Assembly (NCBI GenBank): GCA_017304475.1
Contig: JAFKKV010000021.1
Location: 124,001 to 188,000, forward strand
Reading direction: 5' to 3'
DNA length: 64,000 nt
From: Hyphomicrobiales bacterium
Lineage (GTDB): Bacteria > Pseudomonadota > Alphaproteobacteria > Rhizobiales > Phreatobacteraceae
Shown here: piece after piece, positions 27,355 through 35,767 of the stretch
Numbering within the stretch: position 1 is the first letter of the stretch
Layout: the number at the start of each line of letters is the position of its first letter
Translations under genes and position numbers: made by a program
Notes under the pieces: model-generated
Databases searched by the model: none
The model's input: only the letters and a program-made list of their open reading frames with translations
What the model was told of the DNA's origin: nothing

Positions 27355-27376
27355 AAAGCCGCCCGGAGGCGGCTTT
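27355..27376. terminator. Bidirectional intrinsic terminator
   Basis: Perfect 9-bp stem AAAGCCGCC (27355-27363) and GGCGGCTTT (27368-27376) with a CGGA tetraloop. On the minus strand the stem runs into TCTCTTTTTC, a good T-tract; on the plus strand it is followed by CGTTTCG. It lies between the convergent Crp/Fnr gene and the small exported-protein gene, so it can end both transcripts. Confidence 0.88.
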
Positions 27377-27418
27377 CGTTTCGTATGGCCGGTGCTCGCG
27401 CTGCGGCGACCGGGATCC

Positions 27419-27676
27419 TCAGTTGGATCCGGGGATGGTTCCGCCATTCTGCATGCAGGAGAAGTAGAGCGCGTTCTTGTTGTATTCGAGCGTCGTGCTG
27501 GTGTCGCTGCCCGGCAGGCGGCGCTGAACCGCCTCGTGGCATTGCCGCTGCACGCCGACATCGGCCCGCCGCGACGACATGGCCGACTGCGCTTCGGCGC
27601 CGCGCGCGAACATGAGCGTGGCGGCGATAGCCAGGGACGCGGCGACGACCGAGGACTTGCGGATCTGGTGAGCCAT
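27419..27676 (-). CDS. Small exported protein of unknown function (85 aa)
   Basis: A short secreted or periplasmic protein. The N-terminus MAHQIRKSSVVAASLAIAAT is a clear Sec signal peptide with likely cleavage after GAEAQ near residue 30; the mature part is only about 55 residues and has two cysteines (in RQCHEA and SCMQNGG) that could pair. The start at ATG 27676 is secured by AGGAGG six nt upstream (27683-27688); an in-frame start at 27727 is unlikely. It has its own terminator (27355-27376). I do not recognise a family. Confidence 0.78.
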   Translation of the reverse strand: MAHQIRKSSVVAASLAIAATLMFARGAEAQSAMSSRRADVGVQRQCHEAVQRRLPGSDTSTTLEYNKNALYFSCMQNGGTIPGSN

Positions 27677-28067
27677 TTGCTCCCTCCTGTTGCTAAGGAC
27701 AGGGGAGAGATCGGTGCAAAAAGCCATCGAGTCAACAATTCAGCATCGCAATTTCCGCGTTGTTTTCAACAATCACGGGCTTGTGATAAGTATTGAATTG
27801 TGGATTGTCGGATCATGTACAGTTCAAAATTTGAATTGTCGGAATTTAGACATTTAGAATGTGAATTTGTGCGTCGTGGCATGAGTTTTACGACTGCTTG
27901 TGGGACGCGAGTCACCATGGGCGTGCCAATCTTTGTCCCGCGCGCCCGATCGACATGAACGCACCGGCTACGCCCCGCCTTCGCGACGCCGCCATGTGGC
28001 CGCGTGCCTGTCACGAAGAAGTCGCGCATGATCGCCATCCCGATGACCAGCAAGGGAAGGCGCGATC
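27677..28067. promoter_or_regulatory. AT-rich intergenic region with a 21-bp near-perfect palindrome
   Basis: A 391-bp divergent gap that is much more AT-rich (about 27710-27890) than the rest of the window. It holds a palindrome at 27819-27839: arms ACAGTTCAAA and TTTGAATTGT around a central A, one mismatch in ten arm pairs, with the core TTCAAA-A-TTTGAA perfect. The word TTGAATTGT recurs at 27793-27801 and 27831-27839. This looks like a regulator site or curved promoter DNA for the small exported gene and/or the Pcm-like gene. No gene is evident. Confidence 0.5.
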
Positions 28068-28922
28068 GTGAACCGTGCACGTGCAAGTCTGGACGAGATC
28101 CGGAAGTTCCACGCCAGTCTGATGGCCGCGGCGAGCCACTCGGCCGATCCGCGGCTCGAGCGCATCTTCGAGCTGGTGCCGCGCGAGGCCTTCGTCTCGC
28201 CCGGCCCGTGGCGGATCATGGTCGGCAATCGCTATGTCGAAACCCCGAGCGCCGATCCGGCCTATCTCTACCAGAACGCGCTGGTGGCCCTCGATGCCGC
28301 GAAGGGCATCAACAATGGCGAGCCCTATCTGCACGCCGCCTGGATCGGCGCCGCCGCGCCCCAGGGCGGCGAGACCATCTGCCATATCGGCGCGGGAACC
28401 GGCTATTACACCGCGCTCCTGTCGATGCTGGCTTTGCCCGGCGGCAAGGTCGAGGCTTTCGAGATCGACCCGGACCTGGCGCGCCAGGCGGTGCGCAATC
28501 TCGAGCCGTTCGAGGCCGTTTCAGTGACGACAGGCGATGCGACGAGGCTCGCCATTCCCGCTTCCGATCTCATTTACGTCAATGCCGGCGTCGCCGCGCC
28601 GCCGGCCGCCTGGATGCGGGCGCTGCGGCCCCATGGCCGTATGATCTTTCCCTGGCGCCCCGCACCTGACGTGGCGCTTGCCGTGATGATCCGGCGCGGC
28701 GAGGCCGCCTTCGTTGTGGAGCCCTTGATGCCGGCCTGGTTCATTCCCTGCGTCGGCGCCTCGAATGCCGACCAGTGCACCAAGGTGCCCGACGAGGCGG
28801 CGGCCTGGTCGTCGCGCAGTGCCTGGCTGACCGCCGAGCGCCCGCCCGATGAGACCGCCACCGCGATCTATCCGCATGTCTGGTTTTCCGCCGCGCCGGC
28901 GCCGCGCCCGGCTGCGCCCTAG
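28068..28922 (+). CDS. Protein-L-isoaspartate O-methyltransferase-like (PCMT family) methyltransferase
   Basis: SAM-dependent methyltransferase-type protein of 284 residues. LERIFELVPREAFVSPGPWR matches the PCMT N-terminal region, and SAM motif I is TICHIGAGTGYYTALLSMLA (about 101-120) with the acidic strand VEAFEIDPDLARQAVRN after it. The C-terminal part (about 200-284) is not the usual Pcm and the active-site loop differs (NRYVETPSADPAYLYQ), so the substrate may not be isoaspartyl residues. GTG at 28068 with AAGGGAAGG upstream is the likely start. It is followed 69 bp later by the amine oxidase gene. Confidence 0.78.
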   Translation: MNRARASLDEIRKFHASLMAAASHSADPRLERIFELVPREAFVSPGPWRIMVGNRYVETPSADPAYLYQNALVALDAAKGINNGEPYLHAAWIGAAAPQGGETICHIGAGTGYYTALLSMLALPGGKVEAFEIDPDLARQAVRNLEPFEAVSVTTGDATRLAIPASDLIYVNAGVAAPPAAWMRALRPHGRMIFPWRPAPDVALAVMIRRGEAAFVVEPLMPAWFIPCVGASNADQCTKVPDEAAAWSSRSAWLTAERPPDETATAIYPHVWFSAAPAPRPAAP

Positions 28923-28991
28923 GCGCAATCTCGCTATTGATTTCGGGGCGAGCCGTCTCTTTCGGCCCGCCCGCCATGCAAGAGCAGCAGA

Positions 28992-30260
28992 ATGTCCATG
29001 CGATCCGATTTCGATGTGGTGATCATTGGCGCCGGCGCGGCCGGACTGGCAGCCGCTGTCGGGCTAGCGGCGGCGCCGCTCGCGGTTCTGGTCGTCGAGG
29101 CGCGCGACCGGGTGGGCGGACGAGCCGAAACGGTGCGGCTGGTGCCGGGGCCGGATGCCGGCTTCCCGGTCGATCTCGGTTGTGGCTGGCTGCATTCGGC
29201 CGACGTCAATCCGCTGGTGCCGATGATCGAGGGCCTGGGCTTCGAGCTCGACCGGACACCCGCGGCCTGGCAAAGGCAGTCCGGCGAGCAGTATTTTTCA
29301 GTGGCCGACCAGCGCCTGTTCGCCGAGGCCTTCGATGCCTTCGAGGCGCGTATCGACGCGGCTGCGCGGACCGGCATCGACCGGCCGGCGGCCGAACTCT
29401 TCGAGCCCGGCAATCGCTGGAACCCGCTGATGAATGCGGTCAGTTCCTATTACAACGGCACCGAGTTCGAGCGGGTCTCCCTGCTCGACTACACCGCCTA
29501 CCGGGACACTGAGGTGAATTATCGGGTGCGCGAGGGTTATGGCGCGGCGATCGTGGCGCTCGGCGGCAAGGTGACGGTGCAGTCCGGCTGCGCTGTGCAG
29601 CGCATCGACCATGGCCGCAAGCCGATCCGGCTGAGCACGACCAAGGGCGAGATCGACACCCGCACGGTCATCGTCACCGTGCCGACGCCGCATCTGGCGG
29701 AGCAGCGCATCCGTTTCTCGCCGGCGCTCGACGGCAAGGTGGAAGCCGCCGGACACCTGCCGCTCGGGCTTGCCGACAAGGCTTTTTTTGCTCTTTCCGA
29801 ACCCGGGTCCATGGCCGAGGGCAGCCATTTCTTCGGCCGCACCGACCGGGCGGAGACGGCGAGCTTCCATGTCCGGCCCTATGGCCGTCCCTTCATCGAA
29901 GCCTTTGTCGGCGGCCGCAATGCCCGGGCGCTGGAGACAGCGGGAGAGGGCGCGATCAGCGCCTTCGCGCTCGACGAACTCAGGGGCCTGATGGGGAGCG
30001 ATTTCGTCAAACGCCTGACGCCGATCGCCGAAACGGGATGGCTGCGCGACCCCTGGGCGCTCGGCGCCTATTCCCACGCCTTGCCGATGCATTCGGGGGC
30101 GCGTGCCGTGCTCGCCGCGCCGACCGATGATCGGCTGTTCTGGGCCGGCGAGGCGACCCATCCGACGGTGTTCTCGACCGCCCATGGCGCCTGGGCCTCC
30201 GGGCAGCGCGCGGCCGAAGAGGTGCTGGCCGCGCTGCGGCCCGGATCGGCGCCGGCGTGA
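28992..30260 (+). CDS. Flavin-containing amine oxidase (monoamine/polyamine oxidase family)
   Basis: FAD enzyme of 422 residues. N-terminal dinucleotide site DFDVVIIGAGAAGLAAAVGL (about 6-25) is followed by VVEARDRVGGRAETVRLV, the GG-motif typical of amine oxidases, and by FPVDLGCGWLHSAD. The C-terminal FAD contact is LFWAGEATHPTVFSTAHGAW. No signal peptide is visible, so it is probably cytoplasmic. Substrate unknown; the family also includes lysine demethylase-like and plant-type polyamine oxidases. It ends 11 bp from the convergent tetR gene. Confidence 0.9.
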   Translation: MSMRSDFDVVIIGAGAAGLAAAVGLAAAPLAVLVVEARDRVGGRAETVRLVPGPDAGFPVDLGCGWLHSADVNPLVPMIEGLGFELDRTPAAWQRQSGEQYFSVADQRLFAEAFDAFEARIDAAARTGIDRPAAELFEPGNRWNPLMNAVSSYYNGTEFERVSLLDYTAYRDTEVNYRVREGYGAAIVALGGKVTVQSGCAVQRIDHGRKPIRLSTTKGEIDTRTVIVTVPTPHLAEQRIRFSPALDGKVEAAGHLPLGLADKAFFALSEPGSMAEGSHFFGRTDRAETASFHVRPYGRPFIEAFVGGRNARALETAGEGAISAFALDELRGLMGSDFVKRLTPIAETGWLRDPWALGAYSHALPMHSGARAVLAAPTDDRLFWAGEATHPTVFSTAHGAWASGQRAAEEVLAALRPGSAPA

Positions 30261-30270
30261 CGGGTCGCCG

Positions 30271-30948
30271 TCAGGCGCCGGCGAGGGGACGGGGCACCCC
30301 GCCGGCCGCCGCGGCCTTCCGGAAGATCGCCAGGATCGAGGAGATGATCTCGTCGGCGCTGAGCGGGCCCGATCCGGAATACCATTGCGGCGCCCAGTTG
30401 ATCGCCCCGAACAGGGCGAAGCTGAACATGCGCGCATCATCGACCAGGATGCTGCCGTCCTTGCGGCCATCGTCGACGATGCGGCGAACGCGCGTCTCGA
30501 ATTCCTTCTTGAGCAGACGCAGCTTCTTGCGTGAATCCGGGCTCAGCGAGCGGTCGCTGACGACGGCCAGGCAGATGCCGAAATCGGTCAGGATGATCCG
30601 GCCATAGATGCGGCAGAACCGCTCGAGGCGTTCGATCGCCGGCAAGGTGGTGTCGTTGTCCTCCGACAGGGCCTGGTCCAGATCGGCCAGCGCCTGGCTG
30701 GTGATCTGGAACAGAATGTCCTCCTTGCTGTCGATGTAATAATAGATCGTCGGCTTGGTGACCTTCAGCGCCGCCGCGATATGGTCGATCGTCGCCTTGT
30801 GAAAGCCGAGATCGGTGAAGATGCGCGCCGCCGTCACCAGGATCAGCCGGCGCTTCTTGTCATGCTGCTCCTGGCGAAGATCGGCGCTGCGCCAAAGAAC
30901 GGCCTTGTCGCCTGCCGTCTCCGTGGCTGTTCGTCTCGCTCCCCCCAT
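30271..30948 (-). CDS. TetR/AcrR family transcriptional regulator of the first Liv-type operon
   Basis: Repressor of 225 residues. Helix-turn-helix region LILVTAARIFTDLGFHKATI then AAALKVTKPTIYYYIDSKED (about 35-80). The C-terminal domain has the layout of TetR proteins that control acyl-CoA/organic-acid catabolism (TetR_C_33/FadR-like). It diverges from the Liv-type operon, and two direct 15-bp repeats with palindromic cores lie between them (31074-31110) over a predicted promoter. An acyl-CoA made by the operon's CoA ligases would be a natural effector; this is inference. Confidence 0.9.
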   Translation of the reverse strand: MGGARRTATETAGDKAVLWRSADLRQEQHDKKRRLILVTAARIFTDLGFHKATIDHIAAALKVTKPTIYYYIDSKEDILFQITSQALADLDQALSEDNDTTLPAIERLERFCRIYGRIILTDFGICLAVVSDRSLSPDSRKKLRLLKKEFETRVRRIVDDGRKDGSILVDDARMFSFALFGAINWAPQWYSGSGPLSADEIISSILAIFRKAAAAGGVPRPLAGA

Positions 30949-31067
30949 GGGATGTCGGCTCCTTCTCGTCCGGTCGCGATCTTACCGCGCGACCTTCTGC
31001 CGCATAATGCGACATCGGGCCAGCGTGGCGCGGCCGCGCCAGCCGTCGGTATCGGTCAACCGGCCGA

Positions 31068-31110
31068 TTGACTCCTACTCGCGAGTAATCTTAGACCTAC
31101 CGGCAAGTAA
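31068..31110 (+). promoter_or_regulatory. Predicted Liv operon promoter with tandem TetR operators
   Basis: A -35 TTGACT (31068-31073) and -10 TTAGAC (31091-31096) are spaced by 17 nt. The first 15-bp operator, CCTACTCGCGAGTAA (31074-31088, perfect palindromic core TACTCGCGAGTA), fills that spacer. A second copy, CCTACCGGCAAGTAA (31096-31110), matches at 12 of 15 positions and starts exactly 22 bp later, two helical turns, covering the expected start site. This arrangement fits direct repression by the adjacent TetR protein. Confidence 0.78.
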
Positions 31111-31158
31111 AAAACACGTCCAGCCCCTGCGTGGCCGGACCAGCTCGGGAGGCCAGGA

Positions 31159-32343
31159 ATGGACCGTCGTCACTTCATGCGGAACGCCGCGATCGCGGCT
31201 CTGTCGACCGGCTTGCCGGCGACCGCGGCCCATGCCGCCGAGCCTGCCGACTTCCATATCGCCGGCATTCTGGCCTTTTCCGGCGCCTATGGGATCATTG
31301 GCAAGGACATGCGCCAGGGCGTCGAGCTCGCCATCGCCGATCGTGGCGGCAAGGTGCTCGGCAAGCCGATCCGCGTCTCCTGGGAAGACGACGAGACCAA
31401 GCCGCAGCCGGCGGTGCAGAAGGCGACCCGGCTGCTCGCCGGCGGCGCGCAGATGATCTTCGGCGCGGTCGGTTCGGCCTCGACGCTGGCGCTGCAGAGC
31501 CTGGCCGACCAGCGCAAGGTGCCGCTGCTCGTCACCATCTCCGCCGACGACAAGATCACCCGCGTCAACGGCTCGCGCTACACCTTCCGCACCTCCAACA
31601 CGCTCGGCATGGAAATCCGCATGTCGCTCGAATTCGCCAAGGTGCGCGGGCTCAAGAAGATCTATGGCGTCGCCGCCGATTACCAGGCGACGCGCGACGG
31701 CTGGACCATGTTCCAGACCGAAGCCGAGAAGCTCGGCATCGCCATTGTCGGCATCGACTTCGCCCCGCTCGGCAATCGCGACTTTTCGGTCATCGTCGAC
31801 AAGATGGCGAAGTCGGACGCCGACGGCATCGCCGTCTTCGTCACCGGCAATGACGCGGTGACCTTCCTCAAGCAGTCCGGCCAGGTCGGTCTTGGCCGGA
31901 CCAAGGTGCAGTTCGGCCCCGTGCTGCAGGACGAAACGCTGGCCGCCGCGGTCGGCCCCGCCGCCATCGGCGTCTATTCCGGCGTGCGCTACCACTTCAG
32001 CTACGACTCGCCGGCCAACAAGACCTTCGTCGCGGCTTATCGCGCCAAATATGGCGAGTTCCCCTCGAGCTTCGCGGGCGAAGCCTATGACGGCATCAGC
32101 TGGTGGCTGGACGTGGTGGAAGCCACCAAGTCCTGGGACCGCGAGCGCTGGGTCGATGCCTTCGCCGCCAGCACCCGCGAGAACTCGCTGGAAGGCCGGA
32201 AGACCATGCGCGCCTGCGACCACCAGGCCGCCCAGGTCGGGCTCTGGGGCGTCGTCACAGAGGGCCAGGCGCCGCTGCCGCCGCTGACCATGAAGATCAC
32301 CAATGTCTTCGAGCCGGCCAACCTGTTCGACGCCTGCTCGTGA
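31159..32343 (+). CDS. Branched-chain amino-acid/amide-type ABC transporter substrate-binding protein (LivK-like)
   Basis: Periplasmic receptor of 394 residues, Peripla_BP_6 family. Signal MDRRHFMRNAAIAALSTGLP, which includes an RR pair (DRRHFM) and may use the Tat route, is cleaved near AHAAE. The mature part begins FHIAGILAFSGAYGIIGKDM and contains IRVSWEDDETKPQPAVQKAT, typical of receptors for amides, aromatic acids or other carboxylates. The four transporter genes downstream and the CoA ligases/thiolase suggest an organic acid ligand. A strong hairpin follows the stop codon (32355-32374). Confidence 0.92.
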   Translation: MDRRHFMRNAAIAALSTGLPATAAHAAEPADFHIAGILAFSGAYGIIGKDMRQGVELAIADRGGKVLGKPIRVSWEDDETKPQPAVQKATRLLAGGAQMIFGAVGSASTLALQSLADQRKVPLLVTISADDKITRVNGSRYTFRTSNTLGMEIRMSLEFAKVRGLKKIYGVAADYQATRDGWTMFQTEAEKLGIAIVGIDFAPLGNRDFSVIVDKMAKSDADGIAVFVTGNDAVTFLKQSGQVGLGRTKVQFGPVLQDETLAAAVGPAAIGVYSGVRYHFSYDSPANKTFVAAYRAKYGEFPSSFAGEAYDGISWWLDVVEATKSWDRERWVDAFAASTRENSLEGRKTMRACDHQAAQVGLWGVVTEGQAPLPPLTMKITNVFEPANLFDACS

Positions 32344-32354
32344 TCCCGTGACGA

Positions 32355-32374
32355 GGAGCGGCCTCGGCCGCTCC
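32355..32374 (+). terminator. Intercistronic hairpin after the Liv receptor gene
   Basis: GGAGCGGCC (32355-32363) and GGCCGCTCC (32366-32374) form a very stable stem 12 bp after the receptor stop codon, with no T-tract. Such hairpins between binding-protein and permease genes often protect the upstream mRNA or partially terminate, giving more receptor than channel. The 145-bp gap to the permease gene has no other feature. Confidence 0.65.
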
Positions 32375-32488
32375 GCTCATCCCGAGGCCGGGCGGCAGGT
32401 CGTTCCGCGCCGCGCGCCTCCTGCCTGCGCGCGTCGAAGCGCCGATACGCTCGCCTGATTTCGGCTTCGCTTTTCCGGGGCTTATCGC

Positions 32489-33346
32489 TTGTCCACCATC
32501 GTCATCGGCCTCAGCCTGAGTTTCCTGCTGTTCCTGCTCGCGGCGGGACTGACGCTCATTTTCGGCATGCTCGGCGTCATCAATTTCGCCCATGGCGCGC
32601 TCTACATGCTGGGCGCCTATATCTGCTACCAGATCGTGCAATGGAGCGGCTCATTCTGGATCGGCCTGGCGCTGGCGCCGCTGGTCGTCGCCGTGCTCGG
32701 CGCGGCGATGGAGCGGCTGGCGCTCAAGCCCGTTTATGACCGCGATCACGTCTACCAGCTGCTGCTGACCTTCGGTTTCATCCTGGTCATCGAGGAAGCC
32801 GTGCGGCTGGTCTGGGGTCTCGACTACAAGCAGGTGCCGACGCCGGAGCTGCTCTCCCAGCCGGTGGCCCTGTTCGGCAGCCAGATCCCGTCCTACCGGC
32901 TGTTCATCATCGTCTTCGGGGCCGCGGTTTCGGCCCTGCTGTTCCTGGTCATCGACAAGAGCCGCTACGGCATGGTGATCCGCGCCACCAGTTCGGATTC
33001 CGACATGGCCGAGACGCTCGGCATCAATGTGTCGCGGGTGCGCACCCTGGTCTTCGCGCTCGGCTCGGGCCTCGCTGCCCTTGGCGGCGTGGTCGCGGCG
33101 CCGCTGGTGCCGATCGAACTCGGCATGGGCTTCAGCGTCATCATCGACTGTTTCGTGGTGGTCATCATCGGCGGCCTCGGCAGCATCCGCGGCGCCATCT
33201 TCGCGGCGCTGCTGCTCGGCATGGCCCGCGCGCTCGGCTTCACCTATGCCGCCGAATGGGTCGACCTCATCACCTTCTCGCTGCTGATCGTCACGTTGCT
33301 GACGCGGCCGGCCGGCCTGTTCAGCCGAAAGGGACGTGCGGCATGA
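32489..33346 (+). CDS. Branched-chain amino-acid-type ABC transporter permease LivH-like
   Basis: Inner-membrane permease of 285 residues with about eight helices. The family signature FGMLGVINFAHGALYMLGAY is at about 27-46, with VVIIGGLGSIRGAIFAALLL near the C-terminal third. The start is TTG at 32489 followed by STIVIGLSLSF; a GGGG tract lies about ten nt upstream but the ribosome site is weak. Its stop overlaps the LivM-like start (ATGA). Confidence 0.92.
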   Translation: MSTIVIGLSLSFLLFLLAAGLTLIFGMLGVINFAHGALYMLGAYICYQIVQWSGSFWIGLALAPLVVAVLGAAMERLALKPVYDRDHVYQLLLTFGFILVIEEAVRLVWGLDYKQVPTPELLSQPVALFGSQIPSYRLFIIVFGAAVSALLFLVIDKSRYGMVIRATSSDSDMAETLGINVSRVRTLVFALGSGLAALGGVVAAPLVPIELGMGFSVIIDCFVVVIIGGLGSIRGAIFAALLLGMARALGFTYAAEWVDLITFSLLIVTLLTRPAGLFSRKGRAA

Positions 33347-34293
33347 TTTCCTCCCGTCTCGGCCAGTTCATCATGGCCGCCGTCATCGCCGCCATGATCC
33401 TGGTGCCGCTCGTCAGCCGCAGCGAGGAAAGCCTCAACCTGGTCAGCCTGATCCTGATCTGGGGCCTGTTCGCCGTCGGTTTCGATCTGATCTTCGGCCT
33501 CGCCGGCATGCTGTCCTTCGGCCACGCCGCGCTGTTCGGCGCCGGCGGTTATGCCTTGACCCTGCTGATGACCAAGGCCGGCCTCGGCTTCATGCCGGCG
33601 CTCGCCGGCGCGGGGCTTGCGGGCGCCGCCTTCGCCTTCGTGCTCAGCATCCTGGCGCTGCGCGTCTCCGGCCTGTTCTTTTCGCTGCTGACTCTGGCAC
33701 TCGCCCAGCTCGCCTATATCCTGGCCAGCACCAAGCTGCGCGCCTTCACCGGCGGGCTCGACGGCCTGCCGGGCGTGCCGCGGCCGGATCTCTTTGGCCT
33801 CGATTTCTACGACAACCGCACCTTCTATTATTTCCTGATCGTGGTGTTCCTGGTCGGCCTCGCGGTCATGGCGCTGCTGCGCGCCTCGCCCTTCGGCAAG
33901 GCCCTGCGCGCGATCCAGGCCAATGCCGTGCGCGCCGACCAGATCGGCTTCAACGTCCAGCGCCTGCGCCAATGCGCCTTCATGATCTCCGGTGCCTATG
34001 CCGGCGTCGCCGGCGCGCTGCTGGCCTCGCTGATGTTCTATATCAGCCCGCAAATGCTGCATTGGACGACGTCGGGCGACGTCCTGATCATGACCCTGCT
34101 CGGCGGCAAGGGCACCTTGCTCGGGCCGGTGCTCGGGGTGGCGCTGTTCGAGCTCCTGAAGGAGGAGCTGAGCCAGGTCACCCAGCACTGGTACGGCATT
34201 CTCGGCCTCATCTTCATCCTCTGCACCATCCTTCTGCCCGGCGGCATTGCCGGCCTGTTCGCCGGCCGCCGCGAAAAGGGGGACGTGCGATGA
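33343..34293 (+). CDS. Branched-chain amino-acid-type ABC transporter permease LivM-like
   Basis: Second membrane subunit, 316 residues. Characteristic motifs are LIFGLAGMLSFGHAALFGAG, GLFFSLLTLALAQLAYILAS and LLGGKGTLLGPVLGVALFEL. ATG at 33343 forms an ATGA overlap with the LivH-like stop and the gene ends in an ATGA overlap with the LivG-like gene, so the start is well supported. A longer frame from 33256 is rejected. Confidence 0.92.
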   Translation: MISSRLGQFIMAAVIAAMILVPLVSRSEESLNLVSLILIWGLFAVGFDLIFGLAGMLSFGHAALFGAGGYALTLLMTKAGLGFMPALAGAGLAGAAFAFVLSILALRVSGLFFSLLTLALAQLAYILASTKLRAFTGGLDGLPGVPRPDLFGLDFYDNRTFYYFLIVVFLVGLAVMALLRASPFGKALRAIQANAVRADQIGFNVQRLRQCAFMISGAYAGVAGALLASLMFYISPQMLHWTTSGDVLIMTLLGGKGTLLGPVLGVALFELLKEELSQVTQHWYGILGLIFILCTILLPGGIAGLFAGRREKGDVR

Positions 34294-35035
34294 CCGGCGC
34301 CGCCCTTCGCTGCGAGAATATCCAGGTGACCTTCGGCGGCCTGAAGGCGGTCGCCGGCGTCAGTTTCGCCTTCGAGCCGAACCGGCTCTACGGCCTGATC
34401 GGCCCGAACGGGGCGGGCAAGACCACGCTGATGAACGCGCTCTCGGGCCATGCCACGCTCGCCGGCGGCAAGGTCTTCCTCGACGAGCGCGACATTACCG
34501 GGCTGCCGATCCATGCCCGCACCCGCGCCGGGCTCGGCCGCAGCTTCCAGATCACCAAGATCTTCGCCGGCATGACCGTTCTGGAAAATCTGGAGCTCGG
34601 CGCCTTCGCCCATGGCCACCGGGTCCAGCCGTTCTGGCTGCCGGCCGGCCGGTTTCCCAGGGTCCGCGAGGATGCCGAGCGGGTGCTGGAGCAGGTCGGG
34701 CTGACATCGCTCGCCCGTGTGCCCGCCGAAAACCTCTCCCATGGCGACCAGCGGGCGCTGGAGGTGGGTCTGACCCTGCTTTCGGACCCGCGCGTGCTGC
34801 TGCTCGACGAACCGCTCGCCGGCGTCGGCCACGACCGGCTGGAACAGGCGATCGACCTGATCCGGCGGGTGGTCGCCGGCCGCACGGTGCTGCTGATCGA
34901 ACACAACATGGACGTGGTGATGCAGGTTTCCGACGCGATCGTCGTGATGGTGCAGGGCCAGCTCCTGGCCTCGGGTTCGCCCGATCAGGTCAAGGCCAAC
35001 CCGGCGGTCCGCTCGGCCTATCTCGGGGAAGACGC

Positions 35036-35039
<4 letters not shown>
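34290..35039 (+). CDS. Liv-type ABC transporter ATP-binding protein LivG-like
   Basis: ATPase of 249 residues. Walker A GLIGPNGAGKTTLMNALSG, the LivG-type RTFQ-like segment GRSFQITKIFAGMTVLENLE, signature NLSHGDQRALEVGLTLLSDP (SHGDQ instead of LSGGQ, usual in this subfamily) and Walker B VLLLDEPLAGV followed by LLIEHNMDVVM. ATG at 34290 and stop at 35039 are both in four-base overlaps with the flanking genes, so the five transporter genes after the receptor are translationally coupled. Confidence 0.92.
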
Positions 35040-35737
<698 letters not shown>

Positions 35738-35767
35738 GACGCGCAATCCGCCTTGGAGGAGATCCTG

